Positions 34,927 to 43,230 of a DNA stretch of 64,000 bases are shown piece by piece. The DNA comes from Paraburkholderia guartelaensis (GTDB taxonomy: Bacteria > Pseudomonadota > Gammaproteobacteria > Burkholderiales > Burkholderiaceae), in contig NZ_SMOD01000003.1 of the NCBI RefSeq assembly GCF_004353905.1, forward strand, positions 338,774 through 402,773, read 5' to 3'. The position numbers were made by a program, and so were the translations under genes. How positions within the stretch are numbered: the stretch's first letter is position 1; each line of letters starts with the position of its first letter. Below the pieces are notes generated by a model. That model saw only the letters and a list, made by a program, of their open reading frames with translations. It was not told the DNA's origin and made no database searches.

Positions 34927-35319
34927 TTAATGCAACAAGGTCACGGGCACGCTGCACAGCCGCCTGAGCCTTGCGAGCATCATCCATTTGCGCAGAAAGC
35001 CGAGATGGCTTGCGTCCACGAGAACGATATCCGCGCCGCCACATTCCACGCATGCTGCGATGCTGCGCTCCGCGGGGCCTGGCGCATGCCGCAGCCGGTA
35101 CGGTACGCCTGCGTCCTTGAGAATCGCGCAAGTGGCGTCGAGCATGTCGCGGCCGTGCCGTTGCCAGCGCTTGCGGGCGCCGTTGCTCGCCGCGGTGCGC
35201 TGTATCGTCTCCACGACCTCGACTTCCACCATGCCGCGTTCGGCGAAAAGGAACGCGCTGTGGCGTGCGGCTTCGGCTGCGCCGTGCCGGTCAATGACGG
35301 GAATGAGGAGTTTCAACAC
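34927..35319 (-). CDS. Universal stress protein (UspA family)
   Basis: A 130-aa single UspA domain: N-terminal LKLLIPVIDRHGAAEAARHSA, C-terminal VDASHLGFLRKWMMLARLRRLCSVPVTLLH. The usual nucleotide-binding G-2x-G-9x-G-S/T is degenerate (ASHLGFLRK in place of GxxGxxx), so ATP binding is uncertain. It begins with GTG at 35319, with AGG nine bases upstream; TTG at 35316 is an alternative. It is flanked by two paralogous small membrane proteins. Confidence 0.82.
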   Translation of the reverse strand: MLKLLIPVIDRHGAAEAARHSAFLFAERGMVEVEVVETIQRTAASNGARKRWQRHGRDMLDATCAILKDAGVPYRLRHAPGPAERSIAACVECGGADIVLVDASHLGFLRKWMMLARLRRLCSVPVTLLH

Positions 35320-35535
35320 AGAATGACCTGAGAGATTGCGGATCAGCACGATCGTAGCGAACGGCGCGTAAATAAGCCGTAAAAGATTGGCTGCGGACGC
35401 GTAAAAGCGGCGTGTGTTTACGGCATTTTTGCTTGTGCGGGAAAGAACACCCCGCCTACACTGGCGCGTCGAATCCGCCCGGGTCATTGCCATGTTTTGG
35501 CACCCGCCGTTCAATCCTACGTTTCTCCGTTGATC

Positions 35536-35880
35536 ATGCCGATGCGCTTTCGAGGCTGGTTGAAGCTCGCGCTTCTCACGTTTTCCGTGGACCAGATACT
35601 GACCGCCGTGTTCGGCTACGTTACCCAACAAATCGATCCTGGCATTTCGGACGTCGAGACGGTGATCTTCAGTTGCATTACGTGCCTGCTCGTCAGCAAC
35701 TGGCTCGTGACCGATGCGCGCGCCGCGTGGGCCGCGGCCAAGAAGCAGGGATTTATCGGACCGGCGCGAAGCGGTGGAAGTGCGCAAGAAGCGCCACTCG
35801 AAATTGCCAACGCGTGCCCGCGACGCTGGCTCGTCGTGCTGCATCTCGAGTTGAATCCGCAGCTCGCACAAAGCATGTGA
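35536..35880 (+). CDS. Small membrane protein, paralogue of the one at 34520
   Basis: A 114-aa protein with two hydrophobic helices (LKLALLTFSVDQILTAVFGYV and VIFSCITCLLVSNWLV), an acidic patch between them (IDPGISDVETV), and the shared tail VTDARAAW...CPRRWLVVLHLEL. It is divergent from the Usp gene across about 215 bp. No known domain is recognised. The start at 35536 lacks a good ribosome site; a second in-frame ATG is at 35542. Confidence 0.6.
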   Translation: MPMRFRGWLKLALLTFSVDQILTAVFGYVTQQIDPGISDVETVIFSCITCLLVSNWLVTDARAAWAAAKKQGFIGPARSGGSAQEAPLEIANACPRRWLVVLHLELNPQLAQSM

Positions 35881-35979
35881 AATTTAGACACAACGCACCG
35901 CTATTTTTAACACCGGTTTTACGCGTTCGGGAATACGCTGAAGTTGTGTTCACAACCTGCGAATAGCAATTCAAATCTC

Positions 35980-36312
35980 ATGGCTTGCGCAAATCCTATC
36001 CCCCGGTACGAGATCGTGGCGCCGGCTCCGCGCCCGCGTGCAAAGGTCGTTCCGTTGCGGGCCCCGCGTGCCTGGCTCGAAGTCATGCTGAACGCGAATA
36101 CTGAAGAAGCCGCGCGGGCGCATCTCGCGGCGCTGTTGCATTCCCCGCTCGGCGTCTACGTCGCGCAAACTGCCTTCGTGCGCGGCGCCATGCGCGTGCT
36201 GCTCGATATCGCGCCCGAAGACATCGACTTCACGATGCATACGCTCATAGGCAGCGTGCCGGAAGCCACGATCGGCGCGTTGCGCCCGCGCACCGGCAAC
36301 AAGGGGGCCTGA
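35980..36312 (+). CDS. Hypothetical protein, upstream of dapA-like gene
   Basis: A 110-aa protein with a basic, Pro-rich N-terminus (YEIVAPAPRPRAKVVPLRAPRAW) and a helical remainder (NTEEAARAHLAALL... EDIDFTMHTLIGSVPEA). Its stop is one base before the next start, so it is co-transcribed with the lyase. No family is recognised; the N-terminus start is weakly supported. The gene-order coupling suggests a small accessory factor of the lyase, which is inference. Confidence 0.55.
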   Translation: MACANPIPRYEIVAPAPRPRAKVVPLRAPRAWLEVMLNANTEEAARAHLAALLHSPLGVYVAQTAFVRGAMRVLLDIAPEDIDFTMHTLIGSVPEATIGALRPRTGNKGA

Positions 36313-36313
36313 T

Positions 36314-37192
36314 ATGTTCGAGGGAATCTGGTTGCCCATCGTGACGCCGTTGCGCGATGGCGAAGTGGATGTCGAGGCGTTGGAACTCCTGACCGACAAA
36401 TACGCGAGTGACGGCATTGCCGGCATTGTCGCGCTCAGCACGACCGGCGAGGCGGCGCTCCTGAACGACGTGGAGCGCGTGACCGTGCTGCAGGCCATCA
36501 CGCAGGTCGCGGCGGGGCGCGTGCCCGTGATCGCGGGCCTGGGCGGCAGCGATACGCGTGCGTTCGTGCAGGATCTGCGCACGCTGGAAAGATGGGACGT
36601 GGCGGGCTTTCTCGTTCCCGCGCCCTCGTATGTCTGCCCGGACCAGGCGGGGCTCGCATGGCACTTTGGGCAGATCGCGCGTGCCACGTCGAAGCCGTTG
36701 GTGCTTTACGACGTGCCGCATCGCACGGGCGTGCCGATCGAAGTCGAAACGGTGCGCGAACTGGCGGAATTCGACAATATCGTGGCCATCAAGGCTTGTG
36801 CGAGCGAGCGCTTCAAGGCGCTGGGGGAACTGCCCATCTCGCTGCTTTGCGGCACGGACGAAGCGTTTCTGGAGTGTCTCGAAGCAGGTGGCGCGGGCGG
36901 CATACTCGCAAGCGCACACATTTGCCCGGACTTGCTGCGCGATGTGCACGCGCTCGTGAAGGCGGGCTACGGCGAGGCGGCGGCCCGGCTTTTCGCGCGC
37001 TTCAAGGGCGTGCTGCGCCTGTTGTTCGCGGCGCCGAACCCAAGCGCGATCAAGGCCATGCTGGCGCTCGACGGCATGCTGTCGCCCGAAACGCGTATGC
37101 CGATCCGGCCGGCTTCGCCCGCGCTCGTCACGCAACTCGAATTCGCCCGCGCCGTGCTCGACGAGCTGCGCGCCGTCGCGCCTTCGCCCTGA
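36314..37192 (+). CDS. DapA-family lyase (4-hydroxy-tetrahydrodipicolinate synthase-like)
   Basis: A 292-aa TIM-barrel aldolase of the class I DHDPS/N-acetylneuraminate lyase family. The Schiff-base Lys160 (IVAIKACAS) and Tyr132 (LYDVPHRTG) sit at the same positions as E. coli DapA (Lys161, Tyr133), and the substrate loop is STTGEAALL. This fits true 4-hydroxy-tetrahydrodipicolinate synthase, which condenses pyruvate with aspartate semialdehyde for lysine. Whether this is the main dapA or a catabolic paralogue cannot be decided, since no lysine-pathway gene is beside it. A terminator follows. Confidence 0.82.
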   Translation: MFEGIWLPIVTPLRDGEVDVEALELLTDKYASDGIAGIVALSTTGEAALLNDVERVTVLQAITQVAAGRVPVIAGLGGSDTRAFVQDLRTLERWDVAGFLVPAPSYVCPDQAGLAWHFGQIARATSKPLVLYDVPHRTGVPIEVETVRELAEFDNIVAIKACASERFKALGELPISLLCGTDEAFLECLEAGGAGGILASAHICPDLLRDVHALVKAGYGEAAARLFARFKGVLRLLFAAPNPSAIKAMLALDGMLSPETRMPIRPASPALVTQLEFARAVLDELRAVAPSP

Positions 37193-37213
37193 TTTCGTTT
37201 CGCGCCCGCGCCC

Positions 37214-37237
37214 GCGCGGATTTTTTTCCGCGTTTTC
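37214..37237 (+). terminator. Rho-independent terminator after dapA-like gene
   Basis: CGCGGA (37215-37220) pairs with TCCGCG (37227-37232) around a T-rich loop, followed by TTTTCG. The short stem and T-run mark transcription end between the lyase and psiE. Confidence 0.6.
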
Positions 37238-37294
37238 GAACTTTCATCTTGTCGCGCTACTATCCCCCTACCGTGTCATGGGGAAACCGCGAAG

Positions 37295-37729
37295 ATGAAG
37301 TACGAGAACGCCTTGCAGCGAGCGATCAAGGAGCGCCTCGAGCGCGCCATGGAGCTGGCCGAACTATTCGGTCTGTTGATCATCGGCATTGGCACCGTGG
37401 CCGCCATGGGCGCGCTGATATGGCACATGGTGCATTCGGACGGCGTGACGCTGACCGACCTGCTGCTGATGTTTCTCTACCTCGAGATCTTCGCCATGGT
37501 CGGGCAGTATCTCAAGGCTGGACAGCTGCCCGTTCGCTTCCCGCTCTATATCGCCATGGTGTCGATCGCGCGGGACCTGATCCTGCGCGCGGGCGCGAAC
37601 ACGGAGCTGCATTTGCTGGCGTCTGCGGGCGCGATCGTGCTGATCGCGCTAGGCGTGCTGATCATCCGCTTCGGGCAGGCTAAATATCCCAGCAACACCG
37701 ATGAGCGGCGCGTGGAAGAGGCGAAGTAG
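37295..37729 (+). CDS. psiE: PsiE-family phosphate-starvation-inducible membrane protein
   Basis: A 144-aa, four-TM protein with the PsiE pattern: a cytoplasmic coiled N-terminus (KERLERAMELAELFGLLIIG), then LLMFLYLEIFAMVGQYL and the PVRFPLYIAMVSIARDLIL block. The E. coli gene is induced by phosphate starvation; its function is unknown. I searched the upstream region for a Pho box and found only a weak partial match (CTTTCAT near 37240), not convincing. Confidence 0.8.
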   Translation: MKYENALQRAIKERLERAMELAELFGLLIIGIGTVAAMGALIWHMVHSDGVTLTDLLLMFLYLEIFAMVGQYLKAGQLPVRFPLYIAMVSIARDLILRAGANTELHLLASAGAIVLIALGVLIIRFGQAKYPSNTDERRVEEAK

Positions 37730-37767
37730 GCCGGTCGTGCCGCTGTGGCGCGGCTACCGCTGCTGCA

Positions 37768-38583
37768 TTAGCGCGCGCAAACCGGCCCGAGCCGTGCCGC
37801 AATGGTGCGGCACGCGGCGAGCAGGGGTTCGATGTAGCTGCGCTGCGCGTCCGCCTGGCGCCGAAACATCGGCATGCTGACGCTCACGCAGCCCACGGCG
37901 CGGCCATCGGCGCCGAGAATCGCCGCGCCGTAACACCAGATCGATTGCTCGTTTTCTTCGCGGTCTTCCGCGTAACCGCGTTGCGCCGTGAGTTCGATCT
38001 CGTCGCGGATCGCGCCGAGATCGGTCATCGTGTGCTCCGTGAAGCGCACGCGCGGGGCCTGCGCGAGCATTGGCTCGCGCTCGGCCGGCGTCAGCGTGGC
38101 GAGCCAGGCCTTGCCGACCGAACTCGACGTGAGCGCCACGCGCGTGCCGATACGCGAAGCCATGCGCACGGCGTGCGGACTCTCGAGCTTTTCGATGTAC
38201 ACCATCGCGCCGTCGCTGGGCACGGCGAGGTGCACCGTTTCCGAGGTGGTGTTGCGTAGTTCCATGAGCGCGTCGACGGCGGCGATGCGCAGGTCGGAAC
38301 GCTCCCAGCTGCGGCTCGCGAGATTCACGAGACGCGGCCCGAGCGCGAACGTATTGCCGCCGCCCACCGCCGCGACGAGCCCTTCGGCCTGCAGCGCGGC
38401 GACGATGCGATGCACGGTCGGGCGCGGATAGCCGCTCGCGGCCACGAGCTTTGCGATGTTCGGCGGTGTGCTGGCGTCGGCAATGAGCTGAAGCACGGCG
38501 ATGAACTTCGAAAAGGCGGCCGTACCGGCAACGCCCTTGGCGTCGCCGGATTGGGAGGAGGCGGGGGAATCAGTGGTCGACAT
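37768..38583 (-). CDS. IclR-family transcriptional regulator
   Basis: A 271-aa regulator with an N-terminal winged helix (VAASGYPRPTVHRIVAALQAEGLV) and the C-terminal IclR effector domain (SSVGKAWLATLTPAE, and later EENEQSIWCYGAAILGADG). The ATG at 38583 gives the standard family length. It is the last gene of a five-gene, same-strand cluster (cupin, SDR, MFS, SDR, IclR) with gaps under 55 bp, so it is expressed with the genes it probably controls. A matching tandem palindrome sits before the first gene (42021-42053). Confidence 0.85.
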   Translation of the reverse strand: MSTTDSPASSQSGDAKGVAGTAAFSKFIAVLQLIADASTPPNIAKLVAASGYPRPTVHRIVAALQAEGLVAAVGGGNTFALGPRLVNLASRSWERSDLRIAAVDALMELRNTTSETVHLAVPSDGAMVYIEKLESPHAVRMASRIGTRVALTSSSVGKAWLATLTPAEREPMLAQAPRVRFTEHTMTDLGAIRDEIELTAQRGYAEDREENEQSIWCYGAAILGADGRAVGCVSVSMPMFRRQADAQRSYIEPLLAACRTIAARLGPVCAR

Positions 38584-38637
38584 CGGAAAGCTTGCGGGCA
38601 CCATGTGTGGCGCCATTATGCCCGCAATTCCAGGGGA

Positions 38638-39366
38638 TCAGGCGCACAGATAGCCGCCGTCCACGGGCACGATCGCGCCCGTCATGAACGAAGCGGCGGG
38701 CGAGCAGAGAAACGCGGCCACGTTCGCGACTTCTTCGGGCTGACCCCAGCGCTTCATCGGCGTGCGCTCGAGTATGCCCTGCGAGCGGCCGCCGTCGTCC
38801 TGCAGCGCCTGCGTGAGGGGCGTCGCGATCCAGCCGGGCGCAAGCGCATTCACGCGGATATTGTCGGGCGCATAGGCAATGGCGAGCGAGCGCGTGAGCT
38901 GCGCCACGCCGCCCTTGCTGGCGCTGTAGGCAGGCACGAGGCCGCCGCCGAAAAAGCTCAGCATCGAAGCCGTGTTCACGATGCAGCCCGAAGACGCCTT
39001 GAGCAGCTCGCGCGCGCTCGAACACACGCGCATGGTCCCGTTGAGATTGATGTCGAGCACGCGCTCGAACGCTTCGATCTGGTGCTCGTCGCCACGGCTG
39101 ATCACGCCCGCGCAGTTCACGACGATATCGAGCCGCTCGAAGCCACTAACCAGTCGCGTCACGTCTTCGCTCGAACGCACGTCGAGCGAGGCGCGCTGCA
39201 CGCCGCTAACGAGTGCGTCCGGCGTGCCGGCGGGAGGCGGCAGGCCGGCAGCCGTGGTGCGCGCGCCGAGTTGCGCGAGCCGGTTGGCGATGGCCGCGCC
39301 GATGCCCGAGTGGCCGCCCGTCACGAGCGCGACCTTGCCCGCGAGAAAATTGTCCTTGAATGTCAT
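38638..39366 (-). CDS. Short-chain dehydrogenase/reductase
   Basis: A 242-aa classical SDR: cofactor motif [12 protein letters not shown] (catalytic Asn region), Ser in IVNTASML and the Tyr-x-x-x-Lys active site in AYSASKGG. It is an NAD(P)-dependent alcohol dehydrogenase or reductase acting in the cytoplasm. It is co-transcribed with the MFS permease 27 bp upstream and the IclR gene downstream. Confidence 0.85.
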   Translation of the reverse strand: MTFKDNFLAGKVALVTGGHSGIGAAIANRLAQLGARTTAAGLPPPAGTPDALVSGVQRASLDVRSSEDVTRLVSGFERLDIVVNCAGVISRGDEHQIEAFERVLDINLNGTMRVCSSARELLKASSGCIVNTASMLSFFGGGLVPAYSASKGGVAQLTRSLAIAYAPDNIRVNALAPGWIATPLTQALQDDGGRSQGILERTPMKRWGQPEEVANVAAFLCSPAASFMTGAIVPVDGGYLCA

Positions 39367-39393
39367 GATGCGTAGTGCGAATGAATGGATAAA

Positions 39394-40695
39394 TCAAGTG
39401 GGTTGAGTCGCTGCCGCCCGGCGCTCGCTTTCAGGCACGACTTCCCTGACGACGAAGAGATAGACGAACGCGGCGGCGAAGGCCACCGCTGCGCTGATGA
39501 GCAGGGCGTTCACGAACGAATGCGTCTGGTCGACCACGATGCCGGTGATGACCGGCGCAAACGAGCCGCCGAAATAGCCGCCGAAGTTCTGCATGCTGCC
39601 AAGCGACGCCACGAGATGGCGGGGGGCCGCCACGCTCACGAGCGCCCAGGCCGCGCCGCTCGACATGTTGACGAAGAACATCGCAACCGAAACATAGGTA
39701 ATGGCGAGCGCCGTGCTCGGCGTGTAGGCAGCGGGCACGGTAAAGGCCGCCGCGCCGATCAGCCCGACGCACAGCGGCCACTTGCGGCTGCGGATGGGCG
39801 CCATGCCGCGCTTGAGCAGGTAATCGGAAATAAAGCCGCTGCTGGCCATGCCGATCGTGCCGAACACATAGGGAATGGCGACGAGCCAGCCCGTATGCGC
39901 GATGGAGATATGGCGCTCCTTCTCCAGATAGCCGGGCAGCCAGGTGAGATAGAGCCAGACCATGTAGATCACGCCCATGAAGCCGAAGATCATGCCCCAC
40001 GTGTTGCGCTGCTTGAGCAGCATGCCCCACTCTGCGAAGCTCAGCGCGCTCTTTTTCGGTGCTTCGGTCGCGCCGTCTTCGAGCCATGCCGTTTCTTCAG
40101 TCGTCAACGTGACCTGATCGCGGTTGCGATAGACCACATACCAGCCGACCGAGACGAGCACACCCAACACGCCCATGATGATGAACATCGGACGCCAGCC
40201 GAATGAGAGCATCAGCACGGTGAGCAGCGGCGGCGCGATCATCGGCGCAATGGTCGAGGAGGAGACGAACGTGCCGGTTGGCGCGCCGCGTTCGCGCACG
40301 GCGAACCACTCATGAATCACCTTGGCGCCCGCCGGAAAGAGCGGCGCTTCGGCGATGCCCAGCACCACGCGCGCCGCCAGAAAATGATTGAGTGTCTGAA
40401 TGAATCCGCCCGTGACCTGCGCAAGCGACCACACCAGCATGCCGAGCCCGAGCATCACGCGCGAGCCGAAGCGGTCGAGCATCGCGCCCACCGGCAATTG
40501 CGCAAACGCATAGGCGAGCGAGAACGCCGAAAGCAGCAAGCCCATTTGCGAGGCGTTCAGATGCAGTTCCTCCGCCACCGAATGATTGGCGATGGAAAGC
40601 GTGCTGCGGTCCAGATAGTTCACGATGCCCGCTATCGTCAGAAAGGCGATGGCTATCGTCTGTGTGCGTTTGAGCCGTTGCGATTTTTTGATCAT
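39394..40695 (-). CDS. MFS transporter (ACS family)
   Basis: A 433-aa permease of the anion:cation symporter type, with the typical N-terminal YLDRSTLSIA signature in TM1 and 12 TM helices. Members take up organic acids such as glucarate, galactonate, phthalate or hydroxyphenylacetate. AAAAGGAG precedes the ATG at 40695. It sits inside the IclR-linked operon and should import the aromatic or aliphatic acid this cassette degrades. Confidence 0.85.
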   Translation of the reverse strand: MIKKSQRLKRTQTIAIAFLTIAGIVNYLDRSTLSIANHSVAEELHLNASQMGLLLSAFSLAYAFAQLPVGAMLDRFGSRVMLGLGMLVWSLAQVTGGFIQTLNHFLAARVVLGIAEAPLFPAGAKVIHEWFAVRERGAPTGTFVSSSTIAPMIAPPLLTVLMLSFGWRPMFIIMGVLGVLVSVGWYVVYRNRDQVTLTTEETAWLEDGATEAPKKSALSFAEWGMLLKQRNTWGMIFGFMGVIYMVWLYLTWLPGYLEKERHISIAHTGWLVAIPYVFGTIGMASSGFISDYLLKRGMAPIRSRKWPLCVGLIGAAAFTVPAAYTPSTALAITYVSVAMFFVNMSSGAAWALVSVAAPRHLVASLGSMQNFGGYFGGSFAPVITGIVVDQTHSFVNALLISAAVAFAAAFVYLFVVREVVPESERRAAATQPT

Positions 40696-40748
40696 GGGTC
40701 GTCTCCTTTTGGCTGTTATCGTGTGGGTGTCTTTGGGCGCGTCGTGTA

Positions 40749-41486
40749 TCAGTACGTGGCGCGGCCGCCGGAAAGATCGAATATTGCGCCGGTGCTGAAC
40801 GTACAGGAATCCGAACAAAGCCATAGCGCAAGGTCGGCCACTTCGTCCACGGTGCCGAGCCGCCCGAGCGGGCTCTTGTCGATCATCGTCTGAACGTGGG
40901 CGGGTGACATCTGCGCGAGCAGCGGCGTTTCTACGGCAGCGGGCGCAATGCTGTTGACGAGAATGCCCGTTTGCGCGAGTTCCTTGCCAAGCGATTTGGT
41001 GAGTGCGATCACACCCGCTTTCGCCGCGCTGTAGGCGGACGCGTTTGGCGTGCCCTCCTTGCCCGCGAGCGAGGCCACGTTGACGATGCGCCCCGACCCC
41101 GCGCGGCGCATGGCGGGCACCACGAAGCGGCAAACGTGATAGGTACCCACCAGATTGACGTCGACGATGCGTTGCCATTCGGCGGGATCGTACGCGTCGA
41201 GCGGCACGGTCGAACCGGCGAAACCCGCGTTGTTCACGAGGTAGTCGATGCGCCCGAATTCGGCGAGCGTCGCTGCCAGCGCCGCTTCGATCGTCTCCGG
41301 CCGCGTGACGTCGGCTTCGAAGTGACGAGGCGCGTCTTGCGTATCCAGCGGGCCGGGCACGCGGTCCCAGTTGACCGTGCGTGCCCCGCCACGCGCGAAC
41401 GCATTGCAGATCGCGCGGCCGATGCCACCTGCTGCGCCGGTCACGACGGCCACACGCCCCGCGAAATCGTACTGGGCGCGGGTCAT
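40749..41486 (-). CDS. Short-chain dehydrogenase/reductase
   Basis: A 245-aa classical SDR: TGAAGGIG cofactor loop, LVNNAGFAG, Ser in IVNVASLAG, and active site AYSAAKAG. The start codon overlaps the stop of the upstream cupin gene (ATGA), showing tight co-translation. It is a second SDR in the same operon, distinct from that at 38638. Confidence 0.87.
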   Translation of the reverse strand: MTRAQYDFAGRVAVVTGAAGGIGRAICNAFARGGARTVNWDRVPGPLDTQDAPRHFEADVTRPETIEAALAATLAEFGRIDYLVNNAGFAGSTVPLDAYDPAEWQRIVDVNLVGTYHVCRFVVPAMRRAGSGRIVNVASLAGKEGTPNASAYSAAKAGVIALTKSLGKELAQTGILVNSIAPAAVETPLLAQMSPAHVQTMIDKSPLGRLGTVDEVADLALWLCSDSCTFSTGAIFDLSGGRATY

Positions 41487-42004
41487 CGGATGAACTGGTC
41501 CACGTAATCCTCGCCAAGACCCACCGCCGCGTAATGCTTGCGGCACATGTCGATCTTCGTGAACACGTCCTCATAGCCCGTGTAGTTGCCCCACGGATCG
41601 CAGTAGAACATCACGCCGTTGACCTGGAAGTAGGTGATCATTTCTTCGACGTCTTCCGGTACGTAAAGCGTGTGCGTCTCGCCGGGCGGCTCGAACACGT
41701 AGCTGCCTTCGGTCGCTTCCCAGTCGTGCTCCAGATAGCGCCAGCGGCCCTTGAGCACCATGCCGTGAACGGCCTGCGGGTGCCGGTGCCTGCTCAGGAC
41801 ACCTGATTTACGCACGCGCAGCAAATTCATCCAGTAGCCCTGCGCCGTGTTCAGGCACAGCGGGCGGAACCACACGTTCTCGGCCTGAGGCACCCACACG
41901 CGCTCGTCGGTGGGAATGGCGTGGGGAATGACGATTTCCTGCTGCGCTTCCTTGGGGAACGGAAGCTGATACGGCGTCATGGGGGAATAGGTCTTGTCCG
42001 TCAT
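41483..42004 (-). CDS. Cupin, 2,4'-dihydroxyacetophenone dioxygenase-like
   Basis: A 173-aa single cupin. The metal-binding residues are in LSRHRHPQAVHGMVLKG (two His, plus a His and Glu later) and FEPPGETHTLYVP. The N-terminus YQLPFPKEAQQEIV and the C-terminus fit the DAD (2,4'-dihydroxyacetophenone dioxygenase) family, which cleaves a C-C bond next to a ketone. Substrate here not proven. It heads an operon with two SDRs, an MFS permease and the IclR regulator; IclR-type palindromes lie 17-49 bp upstream. Confidence 0.7.
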   Translation of the reverse strand: MTDKTYSPMTPYQLPFPKEAQQEIVIPHAIPTDERVWVPQAENVWFRPLCLNTAQGYWMNLLRVRKSGVLSRHRHPQAVHGMVLKGRWRYLEHDWEATEGSYVFEPPGETHTLYVPEDVEEMITYFQVNGVMFYCDPWGNYTGYEDVFTKIDMCRKHYAAVGLGEDYVDQFIR

Positions 42005-42020
42005 CAGTTGCTCTCAATAT

Positions 42021-42053
42021 GTCCATAATATGGACGTTAAGTCCACGATATGG
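42021..42053. promoter_or_regulatory. Tandem IclR-type palindrome
   Basis: GTCCAT-AAT-ATGGAC (42021-42035) is a perfect palindrome. A related GTCCAC-GAT-ATGG lies 20 bp downstream (42041-42053). Two sites two helical turns apart, immediately before the first gene of the operon that ends with an IclR gene, fit binding by an IclR tetramer. Confidence 0.65.
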
Positions 42054-42120
42054 TTCATTGTGCGGGAGGGATTTGATTTCGGTCAATTCCAGGGTTTCCC
42101 CGGGTTCGGGTGCGAGTCCC

Positions 42121-43056
42121 TCAGACTTCAATGCCCTGCTTGTCGCACAGCGCTTCGATGAGCAGCCGCGCCGCGGGCGAGAGCGGCGCACCCTGGCGCG
42201 TGACCAGCTCATAAGGCTCACTGCGGGAAGCGAGGCGCAGCGGCAGGATGCAGGCCATCTCCTGGCTGGCGAAGAACTGCGCAACGTCGATGGACACCAG
42301 CGCGACGAACGACGGATTGCCTTGCAGCAGCGCGAGCGTAGCGAACGCGGAGGTCGTTTCGAGCAGATGCATCGGAAAGCGCAGTTCGGCCTCGCGAAAC
42401 TCGCGTTCGAGCAACAGCCGCATCGGCATGTTCGCCCGGTAGACCACCCAGCGATACTTCTCCATGTCCTTGAGCGTGAGCTTCTTCGCGCGGTGCAGCG
42501 GATGCCGCACGTTGGCGATCACGGCGAGCGTTTCGTCCTGAAGCTTGACGCTCTCATAGTGCTGAGGCGTCTGGCTGACCGTGGTGCGGCAGATGGCGAG
42601 ATCGAGCCTGCCCGCATCGATCTGGCTCAGGAGCGCTGCGCTCGTGTCTTCGACGATCTCGACCGACATTTCCGGATGCGCTGCGATCAGCGTGGAAATC
42701 GCATCGGTCAGCAGCGGCACCGCGCCCATGATGACCCCAACCGCGACGCGTCCGCCGCGCCCGCGCGAGAGTCCGACCAGTTCCTCGCGCAAATGCGTGA
42801 GATCGGTGTGGATCAGGCGCGCGTAGCGGATCGCGCAGTGTCCGGCCTCGGTGGCTTCCAGACCTCGATTGGTGCGATTGAAGAGCGGGGTGCCAAACGT
42901 CGTTTCGATCTCCTGCAATGCCTTGCTGGCGCCGGGCTGCGTGAGTGCGACCTGTTGTGCGGCCTTCAGCAGCGAGCCGTGATCGCCCAGGGCGATCAAG
43001 AGCCGGAGCTGCTTCACATGGAGGCGGGAGATGATCGAATTGAGCGACGGGGTCAT
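42121..43056 (-). CDS. LysR-family transcriptional regulator
   Basis: A 311-aa LysR protein with N-terminal HTH (KQLRLLIALGDHGSLLKAAQQVALTQPG) and the PBP-like effector domain. The start is slightly longer than normal (MTPSLNSIISRLHV), typical of the GbpR/CbbR-like subgroup. It lies between the IclR-linked operon (same strand, starting 117 bp on) and the divergent iron alcohol dehydrogenase, 174 bp away, which is the probable target. Confidence 0.87.
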   Translation of the reverse strand: MTPSLNSIISRLHVKQLRLLIALGDHGSLLKAAQQVALTQPGASKALQEIETTFGTPLFNRTNRGLEATEAGHCAIRYARLIHTDLTHLREELVGLSRGRGGRVAVGVIMGAVPLLTDAISTLIAAHPEMSVEIVEDTSAALLSQIDAGRLDLAICRTTVSQTPQHYESVKLQDETLAVIANVRHPLHRAKKLTLKDMEKYRWVVYRANMPMRLLLEREFREAELRFPMHLLETTSAFATLALLQGNPSFVALVSIDVAQFFASQEMACILPLRLASRSEPYELVTRQGAPLSPAARLLIEALCDKQGIEV

Positions 43057-43230
43057 GGGGTTGAGGAAAAGTTATAGCTGTATCAAATCTTCTCAATTAC
43101 CGCGTAGTGGGCGTCTCCCTATACTGGCCCAAAACAATAGCACTCTGCGGCTGAAATGTGGTAATCGAATTGCAGCTGCCAGCGATTGCAGCCACAACGG
43201 CCGAATTCACTATAACTGAAGCTCAATCCT

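Noticed and set aside
37233..37294. Possible Pho box in front of psiE
   Set aside because: Only CTTTCAT resembles a half-site; the second half is absent.
36592..37683. Long + strand frame through the dapA-like and psiE genes
   Set aside because: Both genes have strong signatures in other frames; this frame is Arg/Gly-rich shadow.
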